DNA of 64,000 bases from Manis javanica (taxonomy: Eukaryota; Chordata; Mammalia; Pholidota; Manidae): assembly GCF_040802235.1 (NCBI RefSeq), contig NC_133156.1:183842351-183906350 (forward strand), written 5' to 3'. Both the position numbers and the translations under genes were made by a program. The stretch's first letter is position 1. Every line of letters starts with the position of its first letter. Under the pieces are notes generated by a model, which was given only the letters and a program-made list of their open reading frames with translations, had not been told where the DNA came from and searched no databases. Positions 48,205 to 60,035 of this stretch are shown here, piece by piece.

Positions 48205-48271
48205 CTGGCTGTGCATTAACATCACCAGAAGATCAATTAAAGATCTTCTGGTGGGCCTAATGAGCAGCCAG
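48205..48271. mobile_element. Hairpin MITE remnant (MER5-type)
   Basis: Arms of about 30 bp (ctggctgtgcatta… and …aatgagcagccag) pair around a 7-bp loop. The innermost 10 bp, ccagaagatc at 48225 and gatcttctgg at 48242, are a perfect inverted repeat. The arm sequence resembles MER5-family termini, suggesting an internally deleted copy. Confidence 0.65.
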
Positions 48272-48324
48272 GTATAAGAACCCTGGTCTAAATTCCGGCT
48301 GTGTTTATCCTCTTGAGATCTCTG

Positions 48325-48475
48325 GACCAGCAGAAAGGCAGCCTTAGCTTCTCCTGCGAGCTCGTTAGAAATGCAGAATCTCTGTCTCCACCCAGACCTG
48401 CGCCAGAACCTGCACTGAACAAGATCTCCAGGTGATTCTCATACATACAAATGTTTGAAAAACCGTGGCCTAGGA
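48325..48475 (+). mobile_element. MER5A fragment
   Basis: The blocks 'ctggaccagcag', 'cgttagaaatgcagaatct' and 'atctccaggtgattctcat', ending in 'tttgaaaaaccgtgg'. The left terminus is missing. Confidence 0.8.
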
Positions 48476-48609
48476 CATTTTGATACCTCTGGTTAAGGGG
48501 CAACTCATGGCCCCCACAGAGTACCGTCTTCTCAGATAATGACCACCACATGCTGAATGCCTACTAATTCCCTAGACTATACTAAATAATTGCCCCTGCT
48601 TTTATCTAG

Positions 48610-50110
48610 TAAACATTTATTTTTAAATGTCTATTGTGAAATAATTCCAGATTTAAAAAAAGGATGCAAAAGTCATATGAAGAATTTCCATCTCTTTCAC
48701 CTAGTTTCCCCAAATATTAACATTTTACCAATTAGCTTTTATCTTCTTTTTCTCTATATGTGTGTATGAACTGTTTGGAAATTGCAAATATGGGTATTCA
48801 TTTACTTCTAAATACTTTAGTGTTTATTTCCTAAAACACAAGGAATTCTTATATAACCACAATGTAATGATCAAAATCAGGAAATACTGACATAGATAAA
48901 ATACTATTATCTAATCTGCAGACCTTATTACATTTTCCCAACTATCCCAATAATGACCTTTATAGCAAAAGAAAGCAACTGTTCTTTGATCCAGGACCCA
49001 GTGCAGCCACACACTGCATTTAGTTATCATATTTCTTTAGTCTCCTTTAATCTGAACAAGTCCTCAGTCTGCTTTTGTCTTTCTTGACCTTGGCATTTAT
49101 GAAGAGGTCTTGTTACTTATTTTCTAGAATGTGAATCTAATGTTTGGGTGACTCTAATGTTTTCTCATGATTAGATTCAGATTATGCATTTTTTGCAGGA
49201 ATACCCAGAAGTGACCCTGTGTCCTTCTCAGTGCATTGTATCAGGAGGCATGGGATGCCTGTTTGTTCCATTACTGGTGATGTTAACTTTTACCAGTTGT
49301 TCAAAGTGGTGTCTGCCAGTATCTCAATGGCTGACTAATTTTGCCTGTGTAATTAATGAGTGTCTGCTGGGTTGATACTCTGAGACCTATATAAATAGAC
49401 TTTCTCCTTAGACTGTCATCCACTAGATCCTTTGATCCTTGACTACCAATGGTGATTTTCTAATTCTACCCCTCTACATTTATTAGCAGGCTGTCAACTC
49501 TAAAGAAGTTTCCCTTCCTGTTTATTTACTATTTACTTACATTATTGTAGACTCACAGACTCTTATTCTAAGTTATACTCTTTCTATTTTGACTCATTGT
49601 TTTAGATTTGGCCTTGGGAGACTCTTCAAAATGACTCCTGTCTTTAGACATATCCCCATGATAATCCGAGCCCTCCCTTATTTTCTGTCACAAGAAATCC
49701 CCAGCCCCTGGAATCAGCCATTTCTCCACGGAGCCCTGGTTCTTTCTGATGGAGTCTGTTATTCAGAAACCAGGATCTGGACATTAGGTGCTCTCATTGC
49801 TACTGGAATAGTCAGAGCTAAGAAAAAAACATACAGTAGATCTATATATGTTTCTGTATCTATCTCTATCTATCTATCTATCATCTATCATCTATCTATC
49901 TAAATATGAGTTTATACTGATACCTCCAATTCCAACAAGCACCAGACAGTTTATTGTAACCTTTCTACTTTGTATATTTATAACTTCTTTCTCTAGCAAT
50001 GAGAAGCCTGGTTCTGGGTTACTTATTCGCTCAATCTTAGAATACCCAGAAAATAGTTTCAGAATTGCTAATCCGATGCCTATGAAAAACAAACTTGAAG
50101 CAACCAGCTA
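48610..50110 (-). mobile_element. Long old LINE-1 3' UTR (L1M type)
   Basis: About 1.5 kb of reverse-complement L1M UTR: 'tctgcagaccttattacat', 'cactgcatttagttatcat', 'tgttcaaagtggtgtctgc', 'ctggaatcagccatttctc' and 'cattaggtgctctcattgc' in canonical order. A (TCTA)n microsatellite has grown inside it at 49857-49903. Confidence 0.85.
49857..49903. repeat. (TCTA)n microsatellite
   Basis: An imperfect tetranucleotide array (ctatctatctatc with two interrupting atc units), about 47 bp, inside the L1M UTR. Confidence 0.9.
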
Positions 50111-52390
50111 TTAATCACCTGCACAAGGTCGGGGTGGACCTTGGTGGCAAATGAAAAAGATGAATTATGAAACCAGACTGCAGTCATCTTAAGGTGAGCT
50201 AAGTCTCCCAGGTATGCAAGACTTTAGGTGCCAGACTTAAGGTATTACTTTATCTTGGGGATGCAACGTGTCCATCACGAGGGCAGCTAGAGTCAGAGAC
50301 TGAAGGCCGCAAGTCCTCCGCTTGTGGCAGTGCTGAGGGAGTGGCCTGCCTCAGGCCCCAGAGAGGTGCTCTGGCCTACCCACCTGGTCCTTGGCTGCTG
50401 AGGAGATGCAGAGGCAGTGGTTGGGGCTGATGCCAGCACACATTCCAGTTCCATCAGTTGCTATCCTATCCAAAGTCCACTGTCGCCAGGCAACCCCAGC
50501 TAGTGAATGCAGCTCCCTGGCTGGGCTGCAAGGACAGCGAACTCTGGTCAGGCCACTCTGACCTTCCACTCCACCCAGCTGTGCTGTTCCTTATTGTGGG
50601 CCCATAAACTGGTTCTCAAGTTCTGCCTACTCAGATATTCTTGGCCAGCCTCCCCCAAGTCTGACTGGGGTGAATTCTCCAAGGCACATGTTGCCTCAGG
50701 GACTCACCTGGGGCCAGCCTTGCCCTGCCTCTCTGAGCCCCTATTAGTGTTTTCCTGCCTTGGGAAGTGTGTGAAGCGAGCCCTGCCCTCTGGGAATTTA
50801 CTGGCTGAAGAGGGAGGCAGTCAGCCGTGGGAACCCCCAGGTTCCTACCAACTCCTATCTTCACGGGGACACAGGGAAGGTCATGTGATAGGGGTGGGGG
50901 TCAGGAAGGGCCCCATAGAGGAGATCTTTAAGCCCTGAAAGACAAGTGACTATCTCCCAAGAAGATGCAGAGGGGAGGGAGCAAGGACCAGAGGGGCTGG
51001 TGCCACTAATGTGGTGACGAGGAGACGGGGAGGCAGAGGGTCAGGTGTGGACGGTCCTGTGTGACCTTTGAGGAAACCAGAAAGCCAGGGATAGCTGATG
51101 CTGGATTTCTTCATTCCTAAGGTGCAGTCAATTAAAAAGTGATTATAAATGTAATCTTTTTTGGAGAAATTAAAAATAAAACCTGTAACATAAATGTTTG
51201 TACTAATGGTATATCCAGATTTAAGAAGCAGTAAAATGTGTGTGTGTGTATAGTGGGAGGTGGAAGAGGTGGGTCCTAAGGTGGAGAAAAATACCTGATC
51301 ACAAGTACCAGCTTGGACCATGTAGCTGCCTGGTGGGCAGTGCTGCAAAGAAATCTGGTACTGTGTTCAGACACTGCCAGAAAGCTTGATTGGTGATGAT
51401 TCATTAGTGATGTCTGTCCTGGAAGCAAGCATGGAGAGTTAAGTACCTGTTTCCTTGGTGGGGTGCAATCAGGGGTCTTCACTCTTAGGTAATGGGGAAC
51501 GTGGAAGGGTTGTAGGTGGGGAAGTGACACGACACCTGTATTTGCAATACATTTGAGCTTCAGTTCACAAACTCAGATGTGTAATAAATGTTATTTAAAA
51601 ATGTTCTTCTGAAATTAAAGCTAATTACATCCACCTCTGAGTCCCCATTCAGCCAGGCTATTGAGACACTCTCAGTCACTTTGGGGGTGCTCTTTACCTT
51701 GAATTGGGGAACAGTCCCAGATTCTTATGCAGCTCTCAAGCATTGTGGAGAGAGGGGCTGTGAGTCATGGATGTCCAGGTGCTCGGTTGCCATGGATGCC
51801 TGTGTCCCTGTCCACAGGATCCTTTCAGACCCCACGGCTGTGCTGCTTTTGGTGTCATGCACAGGGGCACTAGGAGGCCTTCCTTCCTGCCTTCCTAGGA
51901 GCACCAGGCAGCTCCTCCGGTAGGTGTCCTGTCACTTCCTCAGGGCGAGGCTCCTAAGTGATGTGCGGGTTCTCCTGGGACTGCCCACCACCCAGCCCCA
52001 GTCCAGCCAGATCTGTCCTCCTCATCTCCTCTATGCATCCTGAGGGTCTCCACAGTGCCCCGGCCAGGGCACGTGAACATATTCCTGTTCAGGGGTTTAG
52101 GCAAGTACAGAAGGAAGAAAACTGTCACATCTTACAGGCAACCCTGACATTTGGCCTAGTAACATGAAAGAATCCTGAACAGCCAGAGGACTTGCCTGAT
52201 GGGGAAGAATCAGAGGCAAAGGCACACACATTAGTATTTTCATGTCCTGCCCTGCAGTACATTGTTGCAGCCCATGGAGGCAGCGCAGAGAACAGGGCTG
52301 GATGGAGGCAGGTTGTCTGGTGGGGATTATGTGTGGCCCATGTGGGATGTAGAGGCGGAACAGGCTGTGGGGAAGAAGGACGATTCCAGA
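50111..52390. other. Single-copy stretch, no gene recognised
   Basis: Mixed sequence. A (TG)n stub is at 51238-51251. No domain-bearing frame or RNA gene seen. Confidence 0.35.
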
Positions 52391-52397
52391 GGTAATT

Positions 52398-52600
52398 GGG
52401 ACAGTTTTGCCCCTATGGCACATTTGGCAATGTCTGGAGACATTTTTGGTTGGCATGGCTTTAGGGGGCTGCAGGGGTGGGGGAGGAGATGGCATGACTG
52501 GCATCTAGTGGGTAGGGGCGCCCACAGGGCACTGGATAGTGTCCCCAGGGCAGAATTCTCCAGCCCCAAGTGTCAACAGTGCTGAGGCTGAGAAACGGGC
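52398..52600 (-). mobile_element. MER20 fragment
   Basis: The blocks 'ggacagttttgcccctat', 'catttggcaatgtctggag', 'actggcatctagtgggtag' and 'tgctgaggctgagaaac' are the same family and orientation as 8381-8619. Confidence 0.88.
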
Positions 52601-53149
52601 GGAGGTAGCTGACAGGTTGCTGATTTGGCAATTTCCAAGTCTTGCAAAACCCCTACAGTGGCGGTTTTATCCCCACTGACAGACAGGGAAATGGAAATTG
52701 GGGCTGTTAGTCTGACCAACGTTGTGGAAGCAGTAAATGGCTGAGGTGGTAGTTGAAGCCCCTAGAGCAGTTTGGACAAAGATTTGGTAAAAATGAATTT
52801 AGATTGTTTTCATCTACTGTAAATAGAGCCAGGAAAGCAAAAGTGGGTGGAAATGAATTTGGAAAAGCCAGAGTGCCCAACAGATAGTTACTGGTTAACC
52901 AAACAGTGTATGAGGTGTTTGCAAAGTTCCTGAACATGTTCACTATGGTCAGAAACACTCATGTTTTCATCAATTTTGAAAGTAAAAGTTTCACAAAAAT
53001 CACCAAACAAGTAGAGGAGACATAATTGGCTGAAAATAAATTGGGAGGCAACCCCCCCCCTAAAATCTCTCCCCAAATCCAGATCCTTTTCTTTAATTGT
53101 TATTTCTTGTTTGGTCAGTTTTTTTATTGTTTGAATTCCTTAGTGTTTT

Positions 53150-53480
53150 TTGTATTTTGTTTGTAAGTAATGAGTGCCCATTATAGGAAATCCAGAAAAT
53201 TAGGTCAATCCAAAAATATGTAAAGAAGCTTCACAAAGAACCTTGCACCCACTCACCCTGCCCAGGTCAAACATGGTATAATTTTTCCAGACCTTTCTCT
53301 ACTGACATTCATATGGATTTATTTTTGTTCATCCTTTCTTTCTCTTTCTCATTTTCCTTTTTCTTTTCTAGCAAAAATAGGATTATATATTACTTTCTGT
53401 TTTGTAAACTCCCATACTTTATTTAACCAATTCCCTATTTTGGGACATTCATTCCAATCATTTCCAACATTTTGCTGTTA
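53150..53480 (-). mobile_element. Old LINE-1 3' fragment
   Basis: Reverse-complement L1M: 'ataggaaatccagaaaatt', 'tttaaccaattccctattt', 'aacattttgctgttacaaa'. Confidence 0.65.
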
Positions 53481-53489
53481 CAAACCTCA

Positions 53490-54040
53490 AAATATGGTGG
53501 TAAAAAGCAATGTACAACACAGAGAAGACAAGTAGTGATTTTACAGCATCTTACTACGCAGATGGACAGTGACTGGGAAGGGTTATGTGCGGGGGACTTG
53601 GTGAAGGGGGGAGCCTAGTAAACATAATGTTGTTCATGTAATTGTAGATTAATGATACCAAAAAAAAAAAAAGGCAATGTATCACAGCCACATACAATTT
53701 ACACAAACCTCATAGCCATAAAGTGGAGTGAAAAAAGCCAGACATGTGTACAGTATGATTCCATCCATGTGATATTCTAAAATCTGCGAAACTAAACCAG
53801 GACGCATATGGATGCATACTCAGGAGGCAGAATTATAAAGGCAAAAAAGGGTGTGAATATGGCAGAAGCAGGGTAGCTGTGGTGATGTGCTAGGAAGGGC
53901 GTTTGGGGACACCTGGGTCCCAGCTGTGTCTTGGTTCTTGGTGGTATTTATGTAGGTGTTTTTTTTATAATAACCCACTAAGCAGCACATTTGTATTTCA
54001 TGCACTTTTATCGATGCATGGCATTTCAAAAACATTTTTA
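53490..54040 (+). mobile_element. Old LINE-1 3' end, plus sense (interrupted)
   Basis: The blocks 'agtatgattccatccatgt' and 'gatattctaaaatctgcga' belong to a plus-sense L1M 3' end. It is split by the short young L1 at 53515-53673. Confidence 0.55.
53515..53673 (+). mobile_element. Very short LINE-1 insertion (3' UTR only)
   Basis: It starts 'caacacagagaagacaagt', runs through 'gactgggaagggttatgtg', and ends 'gtagattaatgatacc' plus a poly(A). The 8-mer gcaatgta at 53507-53514 recurs at 53674-53681 after the poly(A) as target duplication. It has the same tail type as 4950-5135, in the opposite orientation. Confidence 0.9.
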
Positions 54041-54484
54041 AGTGAACAGAATTAAAATAGGCTGAAATATTAACTAGAAATTTAAAGTAGAGGTTAAGAC
54101 TATTCAGAAATTTAAGCAAAATACTTGAAAAGTCACAAAAGAATGTGCTCCACTTCCTTGCTGCATCAATATTCTGATTTTTTGGAAAATAATGTAGACT
54201 ATACTTTTATCTCAGATTGTCCTTTGGGCTGAATGGTTTCCCACCATCTTGTTCTCAACCAGATGGTTCTTTATCAAGGTGATTTGTTTTTGATTAAATC
54301 ATCTGGATTATTCTAAAGCCCAGGCACTTGCTGGTCTGCCTTTGTACAACTCTGATGTTGAGCAAGTCTTTAATTTGTCGTAAAAATCACTGTGTCTCAC
54401 CATTTGCCCTTGGGACATGTGACATTGGAGATGATTGTCCTGCCTGATCTCTGTGTCTTAAGTTTGTCTCTGTCTCTTATTCAT

Positions 54485-54965
54485 TCATTCACTTATCCAT
54501 CCATCCATCCATCCGCAACTGTACATCGCTGAACACCCAGTGTGCCAGGCATGTATAGGTGCTGGGACAGCCCTGCAATGGGCAGTTTAGCCTCTGTGCT
54601 TGCAGAGTCCCATTTAATACTAAACAGACAAACATAGTGCATGTGGTGAAAGGAAGAAATGAATCAGGTTAAGGGGTAGTGTGGGTAGAAAGTGGTGAAG
54701 GGTATGCAATTTTATGCAGAGAGAGGGTCGTGGGGGCCTCATGGACAAGGTACTGTTTGCGCAGAGACTTGAGTAAAGTGAAGGAATAAGCCATTGTGGC
54801 AGGGGAGGGTGGTCCAGGTGGAAGGAGAAGCAAGTGCAAAGGCCCTTGGTATTGGGGGAAGAGCCCAGAGGCCGGGTGGGTGGGGCAGAGAGAATGAAGG
54901 GGAGGGTGGCAGGACACCAGCTCAGGGAGGTTGCCCAGAGCCAGATCAGGGCAGGACTTGTCGCT
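54485..54965 (-). mobile_element. LINE-2 fragment, reverse orientation
   Basis: The L2 3' end has expanded into an (ATCC)n array at 54493-54514. It then follows reverse-complement order: 'cagtgtgccaggcatgtat', 'gcaagtgcaaaggcccttg', 'ccagatcagggcaggactt'. Confidence 0.85.
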
Positions 54966-55261
54966 GAAGAAACATGGAAGTTCTGCTGAGCGCGATGGAG
55001 TTCACAGGAGAGTTCAGTACCAAGGAAGGCTTGGAGCTGAGGCCTGTCTTTGAAGGACTGTGTGGGGCCCAGGGAGAGCCTGGGGTGGGGTGGGGAGAGG
55101 ACCTGGGGAGGAAACAGGGAAACCAGCTCCCGACTTTGCCTTTAGTCCCGCCCTGCTCTGGTGGCCCCGCCCCCACTCTGGTTGCTTTTTGGGTCTCTTC
55201 ACGTGATCTTGGGTCTTTGCTCTGTGGTGGCCCCTTCACTCTGGAGATGGCCCTGAGCCCC

Positions 55262-55583
55262 TGTAACTCCGGGGGAAAATCCCAGGGCAAAATACCTTTG
55301 AAACAGAAATCAGTCAAAGGGAGAAATAAAGTGGGAGAAACCCGTTTATTGCTTACAAGCAGTCATCCACTTTCTGCTCTCTCCTGTGTCTCTCATGACC
55401 TGGCTGCCAAAGAAAAGGGAGCCCACCCAACCTCTCCAGTCCAGATATGTGCTCGCTCCCCCTTGTAATTACCTACTGATATGGAGATAGACTACTTTTC
55501 TCCACTGCTTGGAAACACCTGTTGATTTGGAGATGCGCTAAGGCCAGGCGAGAGATTCTGGAAATGTTGCAATTTTACTCACA
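55262..55583 (-). repeat. Retroviral LTR, 3' LTR of a minus-strand provirus
   Basis: A 322-bp block starting TG and ending CA that matches 57212-57526 throughout, with roughly a tenth of positions differing by eye. A minus-strand AATAAA is at 55345-55350. The preceding 5 bases gcccc and the 5 after the other LTR, gtccc, are a plausible mutated 5-bp target duplication. Confidence 0.85.
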
Positions 55584-57211
55584 GCTCCTCCAGAAATCTC
55601 ACCTCACAATCTACTCACTCCCTGTCTTCCACAATGGCCCCTGTGCAAGAAAACTGGAGCACTGTAACCAGACTAATAACATACAATAACAACAGCAATA
55701 AAATCATGATAATCCTCAAGCTGGAGGATTCAGCTAGGTTCAGTCCTATACAGGTTAAGTCCACAGCTCACCCATTCCCCAGGAGGTCAGTAGCTGAATG
55801 GGTAGGGAGTTCAGAGCAATCATTAAGCAGCAGCTGTAGCCAGGGGACAGGTTCAGGCCCCAGGGACTGTAGAAGAAAAATAACCTTAAGGCCTATAATA
55901 TACATGTTTTAATGACACCAGCATAGGCAAATCTTGTCCATTAGATAGGATGCATGCAAGAGAGTGGTCCTCTGATAGGACAGTGGCAGGAATGGGATCT
56001 CATCTTGGTCTAGTACACCAGACTTTCACCCCCCCTCCCTGTGGGAGTTACAGATGGGTCAATATATAGGGCTATGGAGGTACATGCACTGGCCATAAAG
56101 GTAAAACAAAACTTTCCTGTAAGATGCTCTTACCTCCTGGACATTTTGGATATACTACTGTGATCTCTGGGGGCCACTCTGCTGTTACTCCAGGAACACG
56201 CAGGAGGCCAGCTTCCAGGTCTTTTCCCAAGATGCCAGAAGAGCCAGCCATCACTGATCCCTGTGTCAAAATGTCCAGGGCCATGTCCACTCAACAGAAT
56301 CTCCAGGATTTAACACAATTGGGGCTGGCAGCAGGATGTTGCTCTGCTGGCCATATCCTGGCTTCAATAACTCCTCTGTGGTTTGCACATATAGTTGTAT
56401 AGGAGAGGCAGCAGTATGTGTTAGCATGTCCAAACAGGGCTTAAGGCTCCTTTTCAGGGCTTCTCATTCAAACACCATAACACTGTCCATAAGCGAACTG
56501 ACCAGTACCATAGACTACTGGTGTCCAAATTTAGGCCAGATTTCAACAAACTATTGTACCTCTCTTATCATGCCTGTCCAGTAGGGTTATATGGTACATG
56601 AAACTTCCACTTTATTCCTAATTGCTGCACCCATTCTTGCAATGCATGTCCAATAAAGTGAGTGCCTTGATCACTCTCAATCACCTGCAGCTGGCCATAG
56701 GCTGCAAAGATATGCTTTGGGCCCCTCTTGGTGGTTTGCTGATCTTCATGATGTGCAGGAAAAGCAACCAACAGTCCAATAGTTGTGTCCGCACAAGTCA
56801 TGTCATACCTCTCCTTGATAATCCTTTCCACTCCCTTGAGAAACAGACATCCCACAATCCCAGCTGCTACACAGCCACTCAGGCACTGTAAGCAGTCTTC
56901 TATCTCATAGAGGGCTAATTCCACAGCTTCCGGTGTCTCCACCCTTCCCCAATTCTGGGGAAGGGCCCGCCCCTCTAGGAGGTGCTTTACCCTAGACCAA
57001 TTCCCCACTAGGTGCTCCTCAATTGGAAGCCCCACAGATAGGGGGCTCCTGATTGAAGCTGCAGCCTCTACTGCTACAGCCACTGGGGCCTCCGCACCAT
57101 CCCCAAAGGGGGTTCCTGGCATCTCCCCACCATCTTTAGGGGCAGCCTGCCCAAGGGTCACACCCATGAAGACAGATTTCGGGTTCAGAGGTCCTGCTGA
57201 CTACCTCCAGG
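55584..57211 (-). mobile_element. Internally deleted endogenous retrovirus, interior
   Basis: The interior is only about 1.6 kb between the two LTRs, far short of a full provirus. The minus strand carries integrase-related sequence (56568-57167), and decayed integrase C-terminal similarity continues to about 56200 with stops. I see no protease, reverse transcriptase or envelope coding. Similarity beyond the integrase core suggests an ERV-L-like (class III) element, but the class is provisional. Confidence 0.75.
56568..57167 (-). pseudogene. Endogenous retroviral integrase remnant, 199-codon open frame
   Basis: A CxxC pair at residues 92-95 fits the integrase zinc-binding domain. Asp127 and Asp166 (in ESDQGTHF) fit the first two acids of the DDE active site. 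The frame ends at two adjacent stop codons just before the position expected for the catalytic Glu, so the enzyme is broken. Residues 1-70 are not recognised and are probably joined to integrase by internal deletion. The ATG lies only about 45 bp inside the 5' LTR. No function is expected from the sequence, although the open frame is long for such an old copy. Confidence 0.75.
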
Positions 57212-57526
57212 TGTACTCTGGGGGAATATCCCAGGGGAAAATACCTTTGAAATCAAAACCAGTTAAAGTGAGAAATAAAGTGGGAGAAACTCATTTATTG
57301 CCTATAAGCAGTCGTCCACTTCTGCTTGCCCGTGCATCTCATGACCTGGCTGCGGAAGAAAAGGGACACCACCCAACGGTTCCAATCCAGATATGTTCTC
57401 ACTCCCCCTTGCAATTACCTGTTGATATGGAGATGGACTACTTCTCTCCATCACTTGGAAACCCCTGTTATAGAGATGCACTAAAGCCAGGCAAGAGATT
57501 CTGGAAATATTGCAGTTTTACCCACA
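57212..57526 (-). repeat. Retroviral LTR, 5' LTR of a minus-strand provirus
   Basis: A 315-bp block starting TG and ending CA that pairs with 55262-55583. A minus-strand AATAAA is at 57294-57299. No clear tRNA primer-binding site is visible directly inside it, fitting a deletion beginning near this edge. Confidence 0.85.
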
Positions 57527-57818
57527 GTCCCCTTTTCTCTTTGCCTGTGGGCAGTAAACAGTGCTTCCCTCTGGGGCTGGCACATTCACAGCCAAGTACA
57601 TCAGCCTGCATTTGTCTCTTAAAATGCATCTTGACCAAGATGCCCCCTAACTTAAGCCCCTCAAGAAAGTTTTGATCCTGATTCTGTCAGGTGATCCGGA
57701 TGCCATCTAACTCCCTCGGGGTCATGCCCAGATGTTGAGACTGTGTCATGTGTACCTGACTCCAAATCATTGTGTTCATTTTGAACCAGACAAGGCTGAA
57801 GACAGTACCAGCTCACTT

Positions 57819-58238
57819 CAGACATAGTGCACTTTCAGTCCTAGACCACCACTGGAAATGAATATCACAATAACGTGAGTCAAATGAATTTTTGGGTTTC
57901 CCAGTACATATAAAAGCTATATGTATATTATAATGTCTATTAAGTGTACAATAGCATTGTCTAAAGGGCAATATACAAACCTTAATTATAAAATACTGTT
58001 AATGCTAGCCATCATATGTGCTATTGGGGAGTTGTAATCACTGATCACAGATCACAACAAACATAATGAAAATTTTGAAATATTACCGGAATTACCAAAA
58101 CATGACACAGAGACATGAAGTGAGCAAATGCTATTGGAAAAATGGTGCCAACACATTTGCTTGGCACAGGGTTGCCACAAACCTTCAGTTGGTGAAAAAT
58201 GCAGTATATGTGAAGCACAATAAAATGAGATATGTCTG
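57819..58238. mobile_element. Tigger-type (pogo/mariner) MITE, about 420 bp
   Basis: Termini cagacata and tatgtctg form inverted repeats, with TA directly after the right end. The interior has 'gtgcactttcagtcctaga', 'acatataaaagctatatgt' and 'gacacagagacatgaagtg' of Tigger1-like elements. The transposase section is deleted. Confidence 0.85.
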
Positions 58239-58279
58239 TATCTCATTTGCCCCAGTGGGATGCCTTCTAGGAAGTTGAC

Positions 58280-59825
58280 CTGCATCCACTAATTTAACCT
58301 CTGTGGGGTGAGAAGTAATTTATTAATTAGATATTGAAATTTGCAAGTGATTTTTCTCTTAAAAAATATGCAACAGAACAGATACTAGGCTAGTCGTGTA
58401 GAAATGTTATTCTCATTTATTTGCAATACAGTGAATTTTCTCTAGTTGGGAGAAAGGGTGGTGTTCCCTACACTTTGAACAGGTGACTCAGGCCCAGGTC
58501 AATTCTGCTGCTGCCTGCAGCCTCTGTGGAAACTCCCAGAGGAGCCCTGGATTCTCTAGATTAGTCAGGATCACCTTCAGCCCTGAGGCAGCTCCCTCCC
58601 ATTCTTTAGCAAGTTCATTTCCACTATTTAAAAACACACTCACCTTTCCTCTCCACACTGTCAACCCCGATAACTCACCTTTACTTAGTCAACCTCACTT
58701 CCCTCTGCTTACAAAAAATAAAGAGGATCTTTTTTTTTAATTCTACACAGGCAGTGTTCTTATACTTCCATGTCCAACTTGTTCCTAAAAATGTGGATTT
58801 GAAATGACTTCCAAAATTACATATATTAGAATTTTTAAATAAATATCAAGGCCATAGAAAAGACAGGGGGATTTAAGTCACACATATACAAATTACAGGG
58901 TATCACATAATTGCTGAAGATGAGATGTGGATTTAGCTCTGAGTATCCTGGCAGCCAAAGAAAAAGAGAAAGATGACCCATTTAATGATTAATTGTTTCC
59001 CTGAGGAAACACAAACACACTCTTCAGGGAAAGCAATGTGATTCCTTCACTGAGTTCTGAAAGGTGATTTTACCCAATATTACAGGATCTAAGTGTGGTG
59101 AAGAGAAAGTAGTGCCTCAGTTAAGGCCTGTCTGATTGTCTGTTTCCATTGATACCTCTTAAGGGCCTCATGCTGTTTCATGCCCTGTGCTGGTCTATAC
59201 TTGACTGGTAGTTGCTTTGACCAAAGCTTTTAACCTCAAAACTGCAGGGAATTGTTACAACCTCTGCAATTGTTCAGAGTTTACACACTTGAAGTGTGGC
59301 ATCTTTGTTGATTATTTGGCTAGAGCTCTAGCTACTGTTTCTCTCAATTTGCTGTTGGAAAGATACATGTAAATGTTGGGACTTAAAGCATCTCCCACTC
59401 TTCTGATGGGATACTTGAAAAAGGTCGGTACTTTAGGAAGGGTCTCTCTCTGACCCATCCTGGCACTGCCTGGTTTCTCTCTGAGTCTCTGAGCTGCGCC
59501 GCAGGGTTGAAGTGGTTCTAGGGTTTGGTTGGACTTTCTGAACAGTACCTAGATGAGGTGCCGCCTGAAAAATGCTCCCTTCCCACTATTGGTCACATTC
59601 TGTCCCTGAGTCACCCTCTTCCCTGCTCCCTCTTTCAGTTTAACCACTTCCTGCCCACTATTTGTTGTCTAAATAGCACAGTCAGAATGACATATCTGAA
59701 CACTTACCAACCATCTGACGTAATTTTCCCTTCTAAGCTGATTTCTTTTCTAAATGTCAGAATTCTGTCTTCTGAAAGGCTAAGCTACTTTCCCGATGGT
59801 GCTCCAGCTTCCCTTGTTGCTAGTA
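58280..59825. other. Single-copy stretch, no gene recognised
   Basis: AT-rich with chance frames (59525-59854) lacking domains. No confident repeat. Confidence 0.35.
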
Positions 59826-59834
59826 AAGCAATCA

Positions 59835-60035
59835 TAATTGCTGATGTGTCTTAAATGCTTATTGAGTGTCAGGCACTGGGCTAGGCTCTCTCCATACCTG
59901 ATCTGAAACCCCACCCCACCCCAGCAGCCCTGGGAAGTAGGTGCTATAATTATCCTTGCTTTCCACACTGGGAAAACAGAGCCCAAGACACTTGCCCTGA
60001 GTCACCCAGAGTGTAAAGAGTGGAGTTGGCGTTGG
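59835..60035 (+). mobile_element. MIR SINE
   Basis: The blocks 'aatgcttattgagtgtcag', 'ggtgctataattatccttg' and 'cttgccctgagtcacccag' are plus-sense MIR. Confidence 0.85.

Noticed and set aside
55262..55300. NF-kB-like motif in the LTR (gggggaaaatccc)
   Set aside because: It does not fit the kB consensus at the central pyrimidine position and is altered in the other LTR.
54974..55468. 164-codon plus-strand open frame
   Set aside because: Its second half lies in the retroviral LTR and the first half has no recognisable similarity.
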